A DNA stretch of 20,591 bases. Origin: Coptodactyla brooksi (lineage: Eukaryota > Arthropoda > Insecta > Coleoptera > Scarabaeidae). The notes beneath the pieces are model-generated. The model did no database searches, was not told where the DNA came from, and worked only from the letters and a program-made list of their open reading frames with translations. This document shows positions 1 through 8,928 of the stretch, piece by piece. Numbering within the stretch: position 1 is the stretch's first letter; each line of letters begins with the position of its first letter. The stretch spans positions 1 through 20,591 of the forward strand of contig JAWQRM010000665.1 in NCBI GenBank assembly GCA_033557675.1. The letters are read 5' to 3'. Position numbers and translations under genes: made by a program.

Positions 1-28
1 CTATATACCTCTAATAGGCCATCGAGCC

Positions 29-30
<2 letters not shown>

Positions 31-67
<37 letters not shown>
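31..67. repeat. TA dinucleotide microsatellite
   Basis: An almost uninterrupted run of TA units is visible. Its length is likely to vary between individuals. No coding or regulatory role can be supported. Confidence 0.97.
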
Positions 68-69
<2 letters not shown>

Positions 70-154
70 TTAGTATTTGATAGTAAAAGAAAATTGTCGT
101 AAATAAAATAAATGAAATTAATAAATGCAGTTATAAAAAATAAAAAAAAGTAGA

Positions 155-245
155 CGTCGCCGTACGTGGTTTCGAACTGACTCGCGCCAGGCGACAAAAT
201 AAAGACAGCGCACCTTAAGCGACTTAGCCACAGCGCTTCGCGCTT
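155..245 (-). repeat. tRNA-derived SINE head (A box and B box)
   Basis: Read on the minus strand, there is an A-box-like TGGCTAAGTCG at 230-220 and a B-box-like AGTTCGAAACC at 178-168, about 40 bases apart. This is the layout of an internal RNA polymerase III promoter. The D-arm pattern with a following CTTAAGG resembles class II (Ser/Leu type) tRNAs. T-rich runs follow at about 150-130 in the direction of transcription. The flanks do not form a clean acceptor stem, so this is read as a decayed tRNA-derived SINE rather than a working tRNA gene. Confidence 0.5.
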
Positions 246-459
246 ACTGAAAGCTATCAAAGATACTTACCAGACAGCTGGTTGAATACTCAACTTTACA
301 CGCAAATTTCTCAGAAACGAAGGCCCATTCACCCAAACCCTTTTACACTTTTTGTACCCTCGACCTCTCCTATCGAATGAACTATAACTCATTCAAATTT
401 GTATTTCGCAGTTGGCGGTATCTCCTTGTGAGTTGATTAATAATTTGAGGACATATCTG
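246..459. other. intergenic stretch, nothing recognised
   Basis: No long ORF, RNA gene or recognisable transposon motif is seen. It sits between the SINE head and the repeat copy at 460. Confidence 0.6.
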
Positions 460-534
460 CTGTAACCGTGACCCACTGCAAGGTGCTGAGGTGGCAGTTC
501 AATCACCTTAATGATTAGTATATAAGTGGCGTTA
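460..534 (+). repeat. dispersed repeat, third copy of the 5190/8550 block
   Basis: About 75 bases match 5190-5280 and 8550-8640 with scattered differences. The shared landmarks are GGTGCTGAGGT, TCACCTT and ATTAGTATATAAG. The TATATAAG at 519-526 is TATA-box-like. Only this core is shared here, without the trehalase flank seen in the other two copies. That suggests the core is a mobile repeat that was later carried inside the trehalase duplication. Confidence 0.7.
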
Positions 535-1273
535 AGTTAAGAAGAGATTATTCAGAATGAATTGAAAGATGGAGGCAGGAAGCCAAAAATAAAGAACCTA
601 AGGAAATAACACAAGAAATGACCGCTTAGCAGAAAAATACTTGTGACGAACCCTCGATGGAAGCAAAAGCGCTCCACAACTTACAACTTACCTTCAGATT
701 ATAATCGATCCAACGAATGAAAGGTCATTATACTTTTTCGGAGTTAGGAAACAAGAAACTTGTTTTCAAGGTTTTCAACCATCATTACATCAATTTGTGT
801 ACTTTAGAGTGCAGTTTAGCCTCAGAACAGTGTGCCAGTGTTTCGGTTTTCTCAATACAAGTCACACTTCTATTCGCCAAAAATGTGACGTAACATTTTT
901 AAACGTAAACGTTTAATTATAACGTTACACTCGCTCGTCAAATTCCCGACCATGTTTAAATCAATCCTTGTACGTGTGGCAAACATGACGTGAAGTAGCT
1001 AAATAAATACTCCGTCGGTGGAGACGAAATTCCTAAAATCAACAGACGTGGAAAATATTCAGCATATTTTTTTGCGAAGCGGATTTTTGTCGAGCGGTGC
1101 GGATTTTGGATTTGCAATCGAAAAACCAAGCGCCCGATAACCGTTACCACTTTTTGCTGAAGAGTTTAAAAATGTACGAAGCTAAATAAAGGAGAGCGAT
1201 TTCCCCTATATTTCCCCTATAAAAGTGTTGATCAAATTTGGAAAAAAAAAATTAAAAATCAACAAAATAGTCT
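535..1273. other. intergenic stretch, nothing recognised
   Basis: Both strands carry only short ORFs with no familiar motif. No tandem repeat or RNA gene is evident. Confidence 0.6.
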
Positions 1274-1324
1274 TGTTATTCTTTAGCAAGACTATTTTCT
1301 TCAGGTATTCCCTGATTTCGAACA

Positions 1325-1402
1325 CAAACACAGGACTTTCTCCCTTGGAGAATGTCAGCATCCAGACTGCACAGAGTACGACAGGCACCGGCCCGCAACA
1401 GT
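1325..1402 (-). repeat. dispersed repeat shared with 12118-12200
   Basis: On the minus strand this contains CACTGTTGCGGG, then GGTGCC, then CATTCTCCAAGGGAGAAAGTC. The same order of blocks occurs on the plus strand just upstream of the trehalase-like gene at 12118. Both copies translate to a related peptide (pattern GA-x-LC-x-D-I-QGRKSC), so an ancestral coding segment of a transposon is possible. The ends of the element are not resolved; related sequence may extend from about 1274 to 1510. Confidence 0.55.
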
Positions 1403-1510
1403 GAAGACGAGGTGAGTCCAAAAAGGATATAAGGGTTGAGCGCAACAGTATTGTATTCTACTCCGTTCTCGTGGACAACCTTTTCTTCCAAGAGGTTCGT
1501 TGATGTTTCT

Positions 1511-1544
1511 TCCAAGAGAAACATAAACGAATGTTTCTCTTGGA
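1511..1544. repeat. perfect 14-bp inverted repeat with 6-base loop
   Basis: TCCAAGAGAAACAT at 1511-1524 is the exact reverse complement of 1531-1544. It straddles the 5' junction of the SINE fragment that begins near 1529. It may be a chance product of the insertion or part of the mechanism that truncated the 5' end. Confidence 0.8.
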
Positions 1545-1613
1545 TAATTAAAGTAATTATTTACTTACAATTCATATATGGACGAAATGTCCTAGGATTG
1601 ACATCAATTTAAT
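1529..1613 (+). mobile_element. 5'-truncated SINE tail with 12-bp target duplication
   Basis: This 85-base fragment matches the 3' part of the SINE at 20410-20330 (minus strand), from CTCTTGGATAATTAAAG through CAATTTAAT. It is flanked by the 12-bp direct repeat AGAAACATAAAC at 1517-1528 and 1614-1625, a target site duplication. The tail holds a small hairpin, GGAC-GAAAT-GTCC, and ends in AATTTAAT rather than poly(A). That is typical of SINEs mobilised by a LINE that recognises a 3' stem-loop. The tRNA head is absent. Confidence 0.8.
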
Positions 1614-1625
1614 AGAAACATAAAC

Positions 1626-2502
1626 TATATGAATTGAAAACCAACGATAATTATGTACATATAATGTTCAAATATAAAATTACAAAAGTAATTATCTGAA
1701 ACAATATGATTCAATGTTTGAATATTTCCAATACAACGGCTTATCGACAGATGATGAAGCCAGTATGCTTTCGGTAGAAAGCACCAAGGTTGTATAAGTT
1801 CGTTAAATTTCTGACTGGTATAGAGCGCGTAATAGTGCTCCCAAATATAAATAAACAAAGTGTATAGAAACTAGCAATCAACGAGTGTGTAAGTATGGCA
1901 AACTTCACTGATCAGGATAAACCTCGTATACGTTGATTTCAGAATGTAATAGCGATTACAAGCTTTAAATATTGAAACAAAAGGAAGTGAGGTTAAGCTA
2001 AACGAGCTTAATCTTAAATATACAGTAAAAAAGGGAAATTAAATCTTAATATCATAAAACAAGTGAGTACATACAAGATTACAGTGTATTAAATGATTTA
2101 TACGCAAAATTAGCCTAAATTAAACCCAAAATAATTGTCTTAGATATGAAATAAAACAAATTTGCAAGAAAGACTTTAGCTAACTCTCTTCCTAAACCAT
2201 AACCAAAAAGCCTAAGTTACGGGCTTTTGAATAACGCATAAACGGTACGTTGTGTAGCCCGAGGTATCTTTGGGGCGCGCTACCACCCGGCAATTGCAAT
2301 AGAATGAGTGGAATATACTTTTTTGCTAGCAACCTTCTTAACCATTTGCAACATTTGTAACATGGATACGTGGTATTACCAAGGGGGTTATTATCAAGCC
2401 CACCAAATATTTCGTATATAAGGTCACTAGCATGATCACCAATGTCGTTTCGGGCTTCACAAGGGAAGGGTAATATATAGATCGGGTCGATCAATGACCG
2501 TT
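1626..2502. other. intergenic stretch with one unassigned open frame
   Basis: No recognised gene. On the minus strand an open frame runs from the TA tract down to 2192 and encodes about 100 non-repetitive residues (with LPGGSAPQRYLGLHNVPF near its end). I cannot assign it to a family, and its N-terminal part is only translated TA repeat. It may be a decayed transposon segment. Confidence 0.4.
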
Positions 2503-2508
2503 TATACG

Positions 2509-2576
<68 letters not shown>

Positions 2577-2580
2577 TATA
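2503..2580. repeat. TA/TG dinucleotide microsatellite
   Basis: Long TA runs are interrupted by single TG units. The repeated Tyr-Ile peptides translated from it are not a protein. Confidence 0.97.
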
Positions 2581-2599
2581 AGCGAAAGATCCTGATTAT

Positions 2600-3173
2600 C
2601 ATGGAGAAATGAACCAACAGAATTTTTGCACTGGATTGAAGAGGCACTTCTAAAAAATCCAAGAAAGAGCCATCGGTGATTGTTATGGATAATACCAGAT
2701 AAACTACTTGGCAGATAAACTACTAAATCTAGTTGGAGAAAGACCGAAATTGTAAATTGGTTACAGCAGCGTAACATCAACTGTAACAATGACATATTCA
2801 AAAAAGGATTATTGGTACTTGTGGCAAATGACTAGCCTGCGAAAACTTATGTTGCAGACCAACTTCCAGCTAAGTACGGTCACAAAGTTTTAAGGCTGCC
2901 TCCCTATTGTTGTATTTTTGATCTAACAGAATATCTGGGGATTGCAAAAAACTACTACAATAACCATATGGGGCGAGATGGTTATGAAACAGCGAAGTGC
3001 CTAGCTGTGTGGAAAGAAGCCCTGGACTGTGATACACCTGAAATGTAGCAGAACACCATAAACCACACGAAATAGGTGATACAAGAGAATGGTGGAACGG
3101 GGAAGTAGTTCTTGAACAAGAAGAGCCCCCAGGATTAGTAATACAACTAGGAGATAGTAGCAGCGATGAATAA
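2600..3173 (+). pseudogene. Tc1/IS630-type DDE transposase relic
   Basis: Read across frames, the C-terminal half of a DDE-superfamily transposase can be followed. It has EFLHWIEEALLKN near 2612, then after a frameshift PSVIVMDNTR with an Asp of the catalytic triad near 2688. Next come TEIVNWLQQRNI near 2745 and GHKVLRLPPY near 2880, with the likely third acidic residue near 2928. The frame ends in GDSSSDE and TAA at 3171. Several in-frame stops and at least one frameshift show it is dead. The element's terminal repeats were not found. Confidence 0.75.
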
Positions 3174-3680
3174 AATTCGGAAATAATATAATAATAATAA
3201 ATAATGTATAAAATAATAAATAAATATTTTTATAATAATAAAAGTATATTTTAAAGAGCTTTCAAATTAAAATCACGCTTTTTATCATACAAGTTTCATT
3301 TTAAGTTAATCAGTCATAATAAATAAATTATTATGATATTTTTCGAATTGTTTAAATTATATTTTTTGAGTTACTATAGCTTAAACAAGATTACCCTCAA
3401 TACAAAAACCATTAAAAACCATAAATAAACAGCATATTTGCACATTTAAAATTTGAGTAAATGTGTGCCATTTTATAACACTTTTCAGCTATTTAGCTCT
3501 TTGGTAATGTACTAATGTAAGTTACATCTTATATAGTAAAAATATGCGAAAATAGAACTATTTATATAGGAAATCTAAATTTACAACAATAGTATGGATT
3601 TTTATAATGACGCTATAACTTGAAAAGAAAACAAAATTGGATAACAACATTTGGGTTTTTTAGGTTATTTTTACATTTAG
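3174..3680. other. AT-rich intergenic stretch
   Basis: Runs of A and T dominate, including an ATAATA-rich tract near 3180-3245. No gene or recognisable repeat family is seen. Confidence 0.6.
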
Positions 3681-3682
3681 GA

Positions 3683-3727
3683 TATACTCCTAAAGATTGG
3701 CCCATTCCTCCCGACTCACCCTGTATA
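3683..3727 (-). repeat. DNA-transposon terminus-like sequence
   Basis: On the minus strand the sequence begins TATACAGGGTGAGTCGGGAG and continues into ATGGGCCAATC. A CCCTGTATA-type end recurs at 12061 and in the satellite near 19430. This resembles the inverted ends of mariner-like or other cut-and-paste elements, but the matching opposite end was not found. Confidence 0.45.
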
Positions 3728-3752
3728 CATATATATATATATATATATATAT
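3724..3752. repeat. TA microsatellite
   Basis: Uninterrupted TA units directly abut the transposon-end-like sequence. Confidence 0.95.
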
Positions 3753-4386
3753 TGTTTTTTCAAAAATAAGGGTAAAAAATAAAAATTCGCCAAAAATTTT
3801 ATGCGTGCTAGAGGATATAAGGTATTTTGAAGAGAAATGTGACGTACCCCCTAGAATTTTCTGCGTACCCCTCGGGGATGGAAGATTCAATTAGATTGTA
3901 CGTGTTGTCAAAAGACGGATTTTTTTGTACCAATATGCATATACCGTATGGGAAAATCTTTCTTCCCCTCCTCTACCTCACCAGCTGCCGTGTCTGGTTA
4001 ACATCGTCTTACGTACACTTATTTTTTAACTAGCAATAAATGTTTCTTCATCTCTTTTCGAACTTTAAGTTCGACGGACAAACAAAAACTTTATTCTTAC
4101 TAAAATAAAATGTCACTTAATATACGCTTAGACATATTTAGACATTTAGACATATTTGGACATAATTCTTTATTATTTTATTTTATCTTAATAAAATAAA
4201 ATAATTCTAATAATATTTAAAATGAACTAAATGAAAGAGTCCTCCTAATTTAGAAATGCCTCCTATTTCACTAAACAATACCCCAACCTGTCGTAGAAAT
4301 TTATCCTTACTCTGGAGAGCATTTCCGGAGTAATAGTTTGGTGAGCTTAAATAATTTTTATTATGAGCTCATTCAAATTTCAAGTG
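3753..4386. other. intergenic stretch, nothing recognised
   Basis: Short ORFs only. AT-rich direct repeats of TTTAGACATATTT occur near 4128-4165. No gene is supported. Confidence 0.55.
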
Positions 4387-4566
4387 GCATTGCCGACAAC
4401 CTGTCGCACAAACTATCGTTTCGAACACATTGACAAAACGCAATATTGTTCGGCGCGTTGTAATTAGACGATTTTCGAAAGCAACTGCGAATAAGTTTAC
4501 AACTTCTACCGAAGAATTGCCTTTCAAATGCCATTTGATAATTTGAACCCTTTCGGCGGTTGTAAA
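4387..4566 (-). pseudogene. transposase N-terminal helix-turn-helix relic
   Basis: The minus-strand frame gives FTTAERVQIIKWHLKGNSSV, followed by NLFAVAFENR and TRRTILRFVNVFE. This matches the spacing of the N-terminal helix-turn-helix found in insect mariner/IS630-like transposases (pattern: T-x-E-E-R-x-x-I-V, then G-S-x-E-x-x-R-x-F, then T-I-x-R-L-x-x-K-F-x-E-T). About 60 residues remain and no catalytic domain follows, so it is a fragment. Confidence 0.55.
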
Positions 4567-4729
4567 AACGGCTAATTGTCGTGCGATCTCCGGGATCACC
4601 CGACTCGTCAACCAATCGGACGTTAATGCGATACCCCTATGGGACAAGATGTATTTTCCAACACGGTATAAGTCTGAAGAAAAAACACATGACATTAGGT
4701 TAGATTAGGTTAGTTCAAGAGAAGATATA

Positions 4730-4802
4730 GGTTATAATTCATTAAAGAGAAGTTATAATTCATATATGGACGAAATGTCCTAGGATTAACATCAATTTAA
4801 TA
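4730..4802 (+). mobile_element. SINE tail insertion with 15-bp target duplication
   Basis: The fragment carries the SINE tail (TTATAATTCATATATGGACG onward, ending CAATTTAATA). It is flanked by the perfect 15-bp direct repeat TCAAGAGAAGATATA at 4715-4729 and 4803-4817. The paralogous block holds one copy of the target, TCAAGAGAAGATA, at 8136-8148 with no insert, so the empty site is preserved in the same window. The insertion therefore came after the trehalase-unit duplication, or was absent from the copy that gave rise to unit 2. Confidence 0.85.
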
Positions 4803-5434
4803 TCAAGAGAAGATATAATTTAACTTAATTATATTTATTAAGTCGGGTAATGTGCTGTGGCAAAGGTCGCATAGATTATTATATATTTCAAGACAAGTTA
4901 TGAGATGCTTACAATGAATAATGATTAATAAAGTGGGAAAATCCGCAGAGATATAGGTATATATTGAGCGCGATTAAGGATTAGGATAGGAAAGTAGGTT
5001 AGGTACAAGAGAAACTGAAATTGTAACAACATTGCAACTCTGACCCAATATATGTATACTGCAAGTAACGTAATAGAAGTTAAGAGTATAATGTATTTGA
5101 CGCTGCCCGAAAGGGATGTGCGGCATGATGCGTAAAGCACAGTTATTATCGTGGAAGTTATTAGTAGGTCGAGAATGGGGTAAACAATAAATACTAAGCG
5201 TGACCGACTGAAGGGTGCTGAGGTAGCAGCTCAGTCACCTTCATAATTAGTATATAAGCGGCACTAATAACACCACAAAAAAGTTGTTTTTTTTATCAAT
5301 AAAGTTAGTATCATTATTAAATATCTCTTAGAAAACAAATCCCCCAAACAGGAGAGTCAGCTTTCAATACTTGTCTATTTTTATTGACAATTGAATAAAC
5401 CCAATGGATAATGCGGACACAAAAGCACAATTTG

Positions 5435-5440
5435 TTTATT
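5435..5440 (-). terminator. candidate poly(A) signal of the trehalase gene
   Basis: TTTATT on the plus strand is AATAAA in the direction of transcription, about 165 bases after the TAG stop. It is the first canonical AATAAA noticed beyond the stop. No transcript evidence is available. Confidence 0.5.
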
Positions 5441-5604
5441 TTTATAACGATTTCGTCCCTATTTTATGAAGACCCTGTTTATCCCTAATTTCTAATTGAA
5501 GGTCCGGGATTTAGCAAAACAACAACATGACACCTAATCAATATAAGACTCACACACTCACTAACATAGATACACCGTCATTTTACTGGAACGTACGGGA
5601 ATCA

Positions 5605-7436
5605 CTACTTGACGGGGGAACCGAAGAAGTAGCCAGCTATGCAGACGGCAGCCATGGACAGGGGGAATATGTCAAAATTGTAGCGCGAATGGAAAGTGAA
5701 ATACGAATTAATCAACTCCAAGCAAACGCCGTTCGTCCAACCGAATCCCGATTGTCCTTCGTATTCCCCGCCTGCCCCGCTCTTCCCTGCCTTCAGAACG
5801 TTGTACTTTTCGTGCATCACACCCGTCTTCCGTAATCCCTTCATGTTCGCCCGGATCCAACGGATGGCCAGGTCGGCCGCGTAATCCTTGGCCTCTGGGT
5901 GGCCCGTCCTGTGCAATCCTTGAATGATGATTGCCTGCAATGGTGGCCAGGCGTTCGGGAAGTCCCATTGCTGTTTAGTCCTGTGCATAGACACAGGAAT
6001 GCCCGCAGCAAAGTGGTTGCTGAGCTCGTGCCTTTTGATGTATTGCAAGCCCCAGGCACCGTACCTTAAACTTTCCCTTTCATCGTAAGCTCTTACCCAC
6101 AGAGGGGTTAAGTTGCTGGCGAAGAAGAACCTCCTGTGCTTTTCCAGCTTCAGATCGTAATCGTACCAGATGTGGTCCGTCTCGTTCCACAAGACGGCGT
6201 TTATGGCTTCCTTCATCTCCTCCGCTTTCTCTTCCCACAATTTTCCTTTGGTCCTATTATCAACGGCGAAGTACAACTCCGACAGGCACTTGAAGCTCAA
6301 GTACAGGAACGAGTTCAAATCGGCCGGGACCACCCTGCTCGGCTCGGTCTTGCTCAGGTCGTCTCCGGGATGTCCGTACTCGTCGAAGATCCACCTCGAG
6401 CTGAAATCCCAACCGCTCTCCGCTCCGCTCTGCATGTTCCCGTAGAACGCCTCCTTGCTGACCGTCCTCGCGTACTTCGCGGCCTCCAGGTCCTCCTTGT
6501 ACGCCTCCGGCCTCGGGCTGAACGTTGTCGCGTTGTAGTGACACATCAGGTAGGTCTTGTCTCCCTTCTTGATGTTGACGAATCGCCTCGTCAGCCAGAA
6601 TTGCAGCTCGTACTCGAGGGTGTCCACGATTTGGCGTAAGAACGGCCTGTCCTGCGTCACCTTGAAGTAGTTGTAGACCATGGGAGTGAGCAACGGCGGC
6701 TGTGATTTTGTAAGGTAGTAGATGCGGTTACCGTTCGGAACGTAACCCCATCGCCTTACCATCGTTATGAAGTTCTCCAGTATGCCTGAAAGAGTGATAA
6801 ACAAACTTATGCACAATTGGGAAAATCGACAGCTAACGTCAACAAACGATCGACAAAATGATCCCGACACGTACCTCTAACAGTATTGTGCATCTCGCAC
6901 AGCAGCAGTCCATTGACAACCCAGTAAGTGTCCCAGTAGTAGCATTCCCTGAATCTACCTCCGGGCACTATCATTCCATTCGGGAGCGGTATGTAGGAGT
7001 ATCGATCGTTGTGCCTCAAAACGTCATCGTTCAACTTTCTCCCCAATTGCGGCCATATCGACACGAGCTTCTTCGCGAACCTGTACACGTCCCTATTGTA
7101 AATACCTTGCATGAACTTCGGTTTTCTCTTAAAGTCCGGAGGTGTCCAGGGTTGAAGGTCGTCCATGCCGAACGAACTGTCGACAAATTCCCTCACGTCC
7201 TTCTCGGAGGGTTTGTACTCGGTCCTCTTCATCATCTCCTCGAATTCCTTCTTGATGGTCGTCGCGGACTTCAGCATCTTCATGTCGATGAACTGCTTCG
7301 AGTCGTGGTACAGACCGGACATCTGGACGACGTGCAATATGTCTCCATAGCAGAAGACGTCGTTCTCGCACGTGTGACACGAGTTCGACACCAGTTTGGC
7401 GTAGCAGCTTACCATTAGCATAATTTTTGTGATCAT
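5605..7436 (-). CDS. Treh: Trehalase (GH37), complete, two exons
   Basis: This gene hydrolyses alpha,alpha-trehalose to two glucoses (EC 3.2.1.28) at the cell surface or in the secretory path. Exon 1 is 7436-6875 and exon 2 is 6785-5605. The 89-bp intron has GTACGT at its 5' end and TTTCAG at its 3' end, and splicing gives 580 residues. Signature 1 (PGGRFRECYYWDTY) is at 158-171 and signature 2 (QWDFPNAWPP) at 460-469. By family alignment the catalytic acid is Asp314 in SGWDFSSRW and the base is Glu513 in HEKYN. The conserved Arg161, Arg208 and Arg279 are present, and the Gly-rich GAGGEYEGQSGFGWTNG follows at 524-540. A hydrophobic segment at about 560-576 suggests a membrane-anchored (Tre-2-like) form. 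The ATG is preceded by CAAAC and by an in-frame TAA at 7457-7455. The N-terminal signal is weak, so an unseen upstream exon is possible. Length fits the family. Confidence 0.93.
6786..6874 (-). other. trehalase intron, 89 bp
   Basis: Donor AGAG/GTACGTG and acceptor CTTTCAG/GCATAC join a phase-1 codon (G+GC, Gly188). The plus-strand paralogue has an intron at the same position and phase (17538-17594), so this junction predates the split of the two genes. Confidence 0.92.
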
Positions 7437-7559
7437 GTTTGGCCAACGATACAGTTAAGGAAGTTTCGCGATTGCGACATGGTGCGTTTTTGTTTCAAGG
7501 GCAAGTGTTCTTAAGCCATGTATACGGGTTGCTGGAAATTTTGAATATAACAGAGAAAT

Positions 7560-8017
7560 GATAACGCTAGAGAATAAATTCCCTATCGATGACGCACCAC
7601 CGTGACATTTAATAAACGTCAAACATAGATTTTGGATCAACGGATCTTTGCGTTCGTCCTTTTACCCATATTGTTTTAGTCTTCTTTTATAAAATTAGAT
7701 TTGTTTGTTACGTAATCAGCGATAAACATACTAACAAAATTGAAAGAAAACAGTTTTATTTCCCCTTGAATTTCTTTAAGGCTTTGTAAATGCCTAGACA
7801 GCATGGCGCTGCCTGGCGGACGGACAGCTGCCTGCTGGTAGCTGACAGCTCTCTGGAGAGCTGAGTTAGTTGTAAGAGGGATAAGGCCAGGGCCGATATT
7901 AAGGGAATATAGGTAGAAGCAGCCATCAGAGTCACACCTGAAATGCTTTCTAATGTTAGAAGCAATTTCTACGATCGATATTATTTTACAATATTGTTTT
8001 AGTTTCCAACATGTATT
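7560..8017. repeat. trehalase 5' flank (unit 1 copy)
   Basis: From GATAACGCTAGAGAATAAAT at 7560 this flank is repeated, in rearranged order, at 8929-9345. Shared landmarks are GACGCACCACCG, ACGGATCTTTGCGTTCGTCC, TTCTACGATCGATATT and GCCTAGACAGCATGGCGCTG. It probably holds the promoter and 5' untranslated region of the minus-strand trehalase, but no TATA box or start site could be fixed. A short Leu-rich minus-strand frame at 7965-7756 is not kept open in the second copy. Confidence 0.85.
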
Positions 8018-8913
8018 TTCCAGTACGGTAAAAGTCGGAAGAAAAAACACATCACATTATGTTAGATTAGGGTTAAGTTGGTTGATATAGCTTCAGTTTC
8101 AAATTAAACAGGGTATTAGATTAAAAACAAGTGTTTCAAGAGAAGATAAATAATTCTTAAGTGGGGTGATGTGTTGTGACAAAGATCGCATAGATTATTA
8201 TATTTTTTAAGACAAGTTTTGAGATACTAACAATGAATAATGATTAATAAAGTGGGAAAAGCCACAGAAATATAGGTATATATTGAGCCCGATGAAGGAT
8301 TAGGATAGGAAATAAAAGAAACTGAAATTGTAACAACATTGTAACTCTGACCCAATATATGTATACTGTAGGTAATTAACCGAAATCACTATCGTAAGGA
8401 AGTTAGAAAACGAAATAATAGAAGTAACGTAATAAAAGCTAAGAGTATAATGTATTTGACGCTGCCCGAAAGGGATGTGCGGCATGATGCGTAAAGCGCA
8501 GTTATCGTGGAAACACAGTCATTAGTAGATGGAGAATGCTGTAACTAATAAACGCTAAACGTCGCCTACTGAAGGGTGCTGAGGTAGGAGCTCTGTCACC
8601 TTAATAATTAGTATACAAGCGGCGCTAATAACACCGCAAAAAAGTAGTTTATTTCAATTCTATGTCCATTGGGATCTTTTGGATCAATAAAGTTAGTATT
8701 ATTATTAAATATCTCTTAGAAAAGCTTTCAATACCGGTCTATTTTTAATGACAATTGATAAACCGAATGGATAATGGGGACACAAAAGCACAATTTGTTT
8801 ATTTTCATGACGATTTCGTCCCTTTTTTTAGTCAATATAAGACGCACACACTCACTAATATAGATACACCGTCATTTTACTAGAACGTACAGGAACCACT
8901 ACTTGACGGGAGA
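8018..8913. repeat. duplicated trehalase 3' flank (unit 2 copy)
   Basis: This is the partner of 4647-5618 in the same orientation. It begins right after the unit 1 5' flank, so the two units are in tandem. It carries the same AATAAA-containing and TATA-like stretches and ends inside the trehalase coding sequence. Confidence 0.9.
8899..8913 (-). pseudogene. last codons of a deleted trehalase copy
   Basis: Reading the minus strand, TCT CCC GTC AAG TAG matches the final Ser-Pro-Val-Lys-stop of the intact gene (5619-5605), with a silent change at Ser. Homology to the coding region then stops. After about 15 bases of filler the sequence resumes as the gene's 5' flank. The whole body of this copy has been lost. 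Confidence 0.8.
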
Positions 8914-8928
8914 ATAAATTAGATAGGG
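8914..8928. other. deletion junction with templated-looking filler
   Basis: The bases between the trehalase end and the resumed 5' flank, together with the preceding AG, read AGAATAAATTAGATAGGGG. This resembles nearby AGAATAAAT and, in inverted form, CCCCTATC at 8948-8955. Copied filler of this kind is typical of error-prone end joining. The deletion relative to unit 1 is about 1.94 kb (5620-7559). Confidence 0.55.

Larger units (their letters stand above)
4647..5618. repeat. duplicated trehalase 3' flank (unit 1 copy)
   Basis: From GTATTTTCCA near 4648 through the last trehalase codons at 5605-5618, this block is repeated in the same orientation at about 8018-8913. Landmarks present in both are GGGATGTGCGGCATGATGCG, GAAGGGTGCTGAGGTAG, ATCAATAAAGTTAGTAT and GATACACCGTCATTTTACT. 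Unit 1 alone has the SINE-tail insertion at 4730-4802. Unit 2 alone has small insertions near 8376-8420 and 8655-8680. The block contains the 3' untranslated region of the minus-strand trehalase. Confidence 0.9.

Noticed and set aside
2192..2662. Minus-strand open frame of 156 codons
   Set aside because: Its N-terminal third is translated TA microsatellite and the rest has no recognisable domain.
3690..3894. Paired open frames on both strands through a TA tract
   Set aside because: They are short, cross a microsatellite and a transposon end, and have no motif.
6136..6639. Plus-strand open frame of 167 codons
   Set aside because: It lies wholly antisense to trehalase exon 2 and has no motif; the high-GC coding strand explains it.
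6858..7418. Plus-strand open frame of 186 codons
   Set aside because: It is antisense to trehalase exon 1 and shows no domain.
7756..7965. Leu-rich minus-strand open frame ahead of the trehalase gene, ending just before AATAAA
   Set aside because: It looked like a possible last exon, but the paralogous flank near 9045-9345 has the corresponding pieces in another order with a stop inside, and no family match was recognised.
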